Source: Vibrio penaeicida (lineage in GTDB: Bacteria > Pseudomonadota > Gammaproteobacteria > Enterobacterales > Vibrionaceae). Taken from it: 64,000 bases of DNA. The notes beneath the pieces are model-generated. The model saw only the letters and a list, made by a program, of their open reading frames with translations. It had not been told where the DNA came from and did not search any database. The stretch covers positions 1 to 64,000 of the forward strand of contig NZ_BFAQ01000035.1 of the NCBI RefSeq assembly GCF_002933855.1, given 5' to 3'. Positions 60,671 to 64,000 of this stretch are shown one piece after another (position 1 is the stretch's first letter; each line of letters starts with the position of its first letter). The position numbers were made by a program, and so were the translations under genes.

Positions 60671-61606
60671 ATGTCTATGAGTGAAGTAATACTAGACGTT
60701 CGCAATATGAGTGTGGCCCTAGGGCCGCACTTAGCTGTAAAGGATGTCAATTATCAAATCAAAGCTGGTGAAATTCTAGGTATTGTTGGAGAGTCGGGCT
60801 GTGGCAAGTCTCTTACATCATTATCTGTTATGGGTTTACTGGATAAAAAATTAAAGCTATCTGGCGAAATTCTTTTCGAAGGTGAAAATCTTGTCGGAAT
60901 GCCGGAAAAGCGATATCAACAAATCCGTGGTGAAGGTATTGGAATGATATTCCAAGAACCAATGACCGCACTAAACCCAGTGGTTACTGTGGGTGAGCAA
61001 GTGGCGGAAATGTTCATCATTCATGAAGGCGCTTCGAAACCAGAAGCGATGAACCGAGCAATTGAAATGCTCAAACAGGTTCATATTCCTTATCCGGAAA
61101 AGAGAGCCAAAGCATTTCCGCATGAGCTATCAGGCGGAATGCGCCAACGCGTAATGATTGCAATGGCGCTAGCGTGTAAGCCTAAAGTTCTCATTGCTGA
61201 TGAACCAACAACGGCTTTGGATGTTACGGTTCAAGCTCAAGTGCTCGATTTGCTAGAAGAGTTACGTGAAACCACCGGAACGGCGATTCAGTTTATTAGC
61301 CATTCGCTTGGTGTTGTTTCTCAAATTTCGGACCGCGTTATGGTTATGTATGCCGGTCAAGTCGTTGAACTAGCAGACGTAAACGAAATTTTTGATAATC
61401 CTCAGCATCCGTATACACAAGCATTACTCGATACCATCCCACGTGTCGGCGTCAATGTAGACCGATTACCCGCAATTCCAGGCAGTGTACCTCCGTTGGA
61501 TCAACGTGGTGATAACTATACGTTCCGCGACCGCTGTCCTGAACTATTCGACTATTACATTGATGTTGCAAAACAGCGTCAACTTAGCAAAGGAGGCGTA
61601 TCCTGA
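60671..61606 (+). CDS. Peptide ABC transporter ATPase (OppD/DppD type)
   Basis: A 311-residue ATPase. Walker A is GESGCGKSLTS (about 39-49), the signature is LSGGMRQRV, and Walker B is LIADEPTTALD. The C-terminal oligopeptide-type extension includes HPYTQALLDTIPR and a CPELFDYY segment with one Cys of the usual cluster region. It starts 9 bases after the binding-protein stop and overlaps the next ATPase by one base (TGATG). Confidence 0.93.
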   Translation: MSMSEVILDVRNMSVALGPHLAVKDVNYQIKAGEILGIVGESGCGKSLTSLSVMGLLDKKLKLSGEILFEGENLVGMPEKRYQQIRGEGIGMIFQEPMTALNPVVTVGEQVAEMFIIHEGASKPEAMNRAIEMLKQVHIPYPEKRAKAFPHELSGGMRQRVMIAMALACKPKVLIADEPTTALDVTVQAQVLDLLEELRETTGTAIQFISHSLGVVSQISDRVMVMYAGQVVELADVNEIFDNPQHPYTQALLDTIPRVGVNVDRLPAIPGSVPPLDQRGDNYTFRDRCPELFDYYIDVAKQRQLSKGGVS

Positions 61607-62433
61607 TGGCTCTTTTGGAAGTTAAAAATTTACAAAAACGCTATGTACTCGAAGCGGGGTCGATGTTTGGTGGTGAACCACAATATCTTCACGTGACAAA
61701 GAACATTTCTCTGAACCTTGAACCGGGTAAAACGCTTGCTGTTGTTGGCGAATCTGGTTCAGGTAAATCGACCTTGGGTCGAATGGTCAGTATGTTAGAA
61801 GTACCGGATTCCGGCGATATTTACCTATCAGGGCAAGAAATTTCGCGTCTTAGTGCGAGAGCCCAACGCCCGCTACGTCAACGCATTGGTTTGGTATTCC
61901 AAGACCCGTATTCTGCACTTAACCCACGTATGCCTATTCTTGCATCACTGATCGAACCTATGAAAGTGAACGGAATTGGCAACAAGGAAACTCAGCGCGC
62001 TCGTGCTTTGGAAGTGCTTGATTGGGTAGGGATGCGTGAAGATGTTTTGACCAAGTATCCTCATGAATTTTCTGGTGGACAAAGACAGCGTATCGCTATT
62101 GCGCGTGCACTGATGCTTAAACCAGAACTCATCATTGCAGATGAGCCCTTGTCTGCACTGGATGTATCTGTTCAGTCTCAAATCCTTAATTTGTTTAAAG
62201 ATCTTCAAGAAGAACACGGTATCGCCTTTTTCTTCATTAGCCATGATATGGCGGTGGTTTACCACCTTGCACACGAAATTGTCGTTATGAAAGCTGGCGA
62301 AATTGTGGAGCAAGCTACAAAAGAAGAATTTTTTGCAAGTCCAAAACACCCTTACAGCCAAGAACTGCTGAACGCGGTACCGGACATTGGAAACGCTCGT
62401 CGTCGAAATCAATCGGAAAGGAAATCGGCGTAA
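61606..62433 (+). CDS. Peptide ABC transporter ATPase (OppF/DppF type)
   Basis: A 275-residue second ATPase. Walker A is GESGSGKSTLG, the signature is FSGGQRQRI, Walker B is IIADEPLSALD and the H-loop is FISHDMAVV. The C-terminus has HPYSQELLNAVPD. Its ATG overlaps the stop of the first ATPase. Two bases after its own stop comes a 14-codon frame that links it to the permease. Confidence 0.93.
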   Translation: MALLEVKNLQKRYVLEAGSMFGGEPQYLHVTKNISLNLEPGKTLAVVGESGSGKSTLGRMVSMLEVPDSGDIYLSGQEISRLSARAQRPLRQRIGLVFQDPYSALNPRMPILASLIEPMKVNGIGNKETQRARALEVLDWVGMREDVLTKYPHEFSGGQRQRIAIARALMLKPELIIADEPLSALDVSVQSQILNLFKDLQEEHGIAFFFISHDMAVVYHLAHEIVVMKAGEIVEQATKEEFFASPKHPYSQELLNAVPDIGNARRRNQSERKSA

Positions 62434-62434
62434 T

Positions 62435-62479
62435 ATGGCAAGCAAGATTAAGAAGCTGAAAAAACAGCTCGGACGTTAA
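62435..62479 (+). CDS. 14-codon coupled microORF
   Basis: ATG at 62435 comes one base after the ATPase stop and encodes MASKIKKLKKQLGR, a short basic peptide. Its TAA ends one base before the permease ATG at 62481. The exact end-to-start spacing on both sides suggests translational coupling. It is too short for normal gene finders. Expression is unproven, though the permease has no other strong ribosome site. Confidence 0.5.
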   Translation: MASKIKKLKKQLGR

Positions 62480-62480
62480 T

Positions 62481-63449
62481 ATGACTAGCTTTTTTATTTC
62501 ACGGATACTGCAAATGCTATTGGTGCTTTTACTGGCCTCATTTGCAGCTTATAACCTTATGGGACTAATGCCAGGCGATCCTATTGATCTATTGGCCCAA
62601 AGTGACCCAAATATTACTTCTGAAGACATTGCTCGCCTGAAGGCAGAACAAGGGTTGGACAAACCTGTTTATGTTCGCTACTTCGTATGGCTGGGAGATG
62701 CTCTGCAGGGTGATCTAGGTTACTCACGTATGTTCTCACAACCAGCCATCGATGTTCTTTGGGACGCGATGAAAAACACCTTGATATTGGTGGGAAGTGG
62801 GACCTTACTGTCTATTTTTATTGCATTACCAATCGGTATCATTTGTGCAGTTAAGCAAAACAGAGCAACCGACTACATTATTAGCGGACTTACTTATGTT
62901 TTCCTTTCAACGCCAGCGGCTTGGTTAGCGCTTATGCTCATCATGATTTTCTCAGTCGTATTCCCAATCTTCCCTGCGGGAGGAACTGGTGAGGCTGACG
63001 GAGTAGAAGGTCTGGATAAATTAGAGTACATGATTCTGCCAATCTTGAGCTTAACACTGCTAAGCATTGCCTCTATTTCGCGTTTCATGCGATCCAGCAT
63101 GCTTGAAGTGTTCAGACAAGATTTTGTTAGAACGGCAAAAGCAAAGGGTGCCTCTTCGACTCGAGTTTTGTTCAAGCATTGTATTAAGAACGGCATGCTT
63201 CCAATGATCACTGTTTTAGCTATGGATGTTGCAGCACTTATGAGTGGCGCTGTTCTTACAGAAACTATCTTTAGCTGGCCTGGAATTGGAAAGCTGACCG
63301 TTGATTCGATCAACGGCAGTGACTACAACGTTGCAATGTTGTGTTTCATGGTTGCTACCACGGCAATTCTCGTCATGAACTTCATTGCGGATATTCTTTA
63401 TTCTAAAGTTGACCCACGTATCGACCTGACAAAAGGGGGTAATAAATGA
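62481..63449 (+). CDS. Peptide ABC transporter permease (DppB type)
   Basis: A 322-residue inner-membrane permease with about six helices. It has the DppB start (FFISRILQMLLVLLLASFA) and MPGDPIDLL near 31-39. The EAA loop region reads VRTAKAKGASSTRVLFKH, followed by GAVLTETIFSWPGIGKL. Its stop overlaps the start of the second permease (ATGA). With the two ATPases it forms the transport channel. Confidence 0.93.
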   Translation: MTSFFISRILQMLLVLLLASFAAYNLMGLMPGDPIDLLAQSDPNITSEDIARLKAEQGLDKPVYVRYFVWLGDALQGDLGYSRMFSQPAIDVLWDAMKNTLILVGSGTLLSIFIALPIGIICAVKQNRATDYIISGLTYVFLSTPAAWLALMLIMIFSVVFPIFPAGGTGEADGVEGLDKLEYMILPILSLTLLSIASISRFMRSSMLEVFRQDFVRTAKAKGASSTRVLFKHCIKNGMLPMITVLAMDVAALMSGAVLTETIFSWPGIGKLTVDSINGSDYNVAMLCFMVATTAILVMNFIADILYSKVDPRIDLTKGGNK

Positions 63450-64000
63450 GTCACGTTGCTAAACGCAGTCAAAACCCTTGGGTACAGGTGGCGCAACGCT
63501 TGTACCGTCACAAGCTAGCGATGGTTTCCATGGTTTTCTTAGCAGCTCTAACCATTGTTTGTTTCAGTGCAAACCCGATTGCAGGTTGGTTAGGTGTTGA
63601 TCCGTACGCTGATGACCTCTTCAGCCGTTTTGAAGCTCCGGATGAAGATAATATTCTAGGAACGGACGAGTTGGGACGGGATATCTTCACACGTTTGCTT
63701 CTCGGTGGGCAGGTTTCTCTCACTTTCGCCTTTATGGCAGCAATTGCGACCTCCGTGATTGGCACTATATTAGGTGTTGTTGCTGGTTACCACGGTGGAA
63801 AAGTTGACGCATTCATTATGCGTGCAGCCGATTTCATTATCAGCCTTCCTGGTATCATGTTGTTGATTCTTATCCAAAGTATTGATATGACCAAGCTAGG
63901 TTTTTCAGAAGAACTTGTCCGTTCAGACAGCTTCAGTATTTACCGACTTGTTGTTGTACTTTCTTTACTGGGGTGGCCGTTTGCAGCTCGTCTTGTACGT
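63446..64000 (+). CDS. Peptide ABC transporter permease (DppC type), partial
   Basis: The first 185 codons of the second permease; the gene runs off the right edge. The reading frame begins MSHVAKRSQNPWVQVAQRLY, with TM1 around 28-45. It contains the DppC hallmark ILGTDELGRDIFTRLLLG near 72-89 and ISLPGIMLLI near 132-141. The start codon overlaps the stop of the first permease. The remaining EAA loop lies outside the window. Confidence 0.92.
   Translation, partial: MSHVAKRSQNPWVQVAQRLYRHKLAMVSMVFLAALTIVCFSANPIAGWLGVDPYADDLFSRFEAPDEDNILGTDELGRDIFTRLLLGGQVSLTFAFMAAIATSVIGTILGVVAGYHGGKVDAFIMRAADFIISLPGIMLLILIQSIDMTKLGFSEELVRSDSFSIYRLVVVLSLLGWPFAARLVR

Noticed and set aside
61945..62445. Minus-strand 166-codon frame antisense to the second ABC ATPase
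   Set aside because: The sense strand encodes a complete, motif-perfect ATPase; the antisense frame has no recognisable features.

Overview
The window looks like accessory-replicon DNA from a member of the Vibrionaceae (Vibrio or a close relative), probably the second chromosome. This rests on gene content and neighbourhoods: tal beside tkt with a SorC-type regulator, rnb back to back with deaD, a VolA-type lipase beside FadL, two chemoreceptors, a GGDEF-EAL protein, moeA-moeB opposite folE, and many small Vibrio-type proteins. Base composition is moderate and most gaps hold intrinsic terminators. There is no rRNA, CRISPR array, prophage or intact insertion sequence. The species is inferred, not proven.

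Layout. 1-2.5 kb: transketolase (partial) and transaldolase, divergent from a SorC/DeoR sugar-responsive regulator. 2.6-8 kb: a membrane c-di-GMP enzyme, a mercaptopyruvate-type sulfurtransferase, and a LysR regulator divergent from an exported metallo-beta-lactamase-fold protein. 8-10.7 kb: a two-gene surface or secreted module (lipoprotein plus LruC/GEVED protein). 11-13.8 kb: moeA-moeB and folE. 14-20.3 kb: chemoreceptor, FKBP isomerase, DsbA-like lipoprotein, OmpA-like lipoprotein and fhs under a PurR-like operator. 20.5-24.6 kb: mechanosensitive channel, acetyltransferase-like protein, a TetR-OsmC pair with three tandem operators, and a YdcF-family protein. 24.6-25.3 kb: a decayed stretch with a palindromic MITE-like element. 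25.3-28.2 kb: DHH phosphoesterase, NUDIX hydrolase, a membrane protein behind a full LexA box, and a PPC-domain protein.

28.2-35.3 kb is the most distinctive accessory stretch. It holds an RES/Xre toxin-antitoxin pair followed by a three-gene sensory system: a periplasmic binding protein with a partial internal duplication, a hybrid histidine kinase, and a receiver-kinase protein with no DNA-binding output. The stretch ends at tRNA-Ser(UGA).

36-48.6 kb: MaoC-like hydratase, PstS-like protein, DUF3024 protein, AraC regulator, RNase II, DeaD helicase with Arg/Gly-rich repeats, a GST/LysR divergent pair, a Cache-type chemoreceptor, a small DUF1127-like protein and a PhnA-like protein. 48.8-54.3 kb: VolA-like lysophospholipase with FadL (host or environmental phospholipid use), an M48 lipoprotein protease, a hotdog thioesterase and a coupled small protein. 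54.4-64 kb: an SgrR-type regulator, DMT transporter, Zn-ribbon protein, CutA, DUF2238 protein and a peptide-type ABC transporter operon (binding protein, two ATPases, two permeases) with a 14-codon ORF coupled between the second ATPase and the first permease; the last permease runs off the edge.
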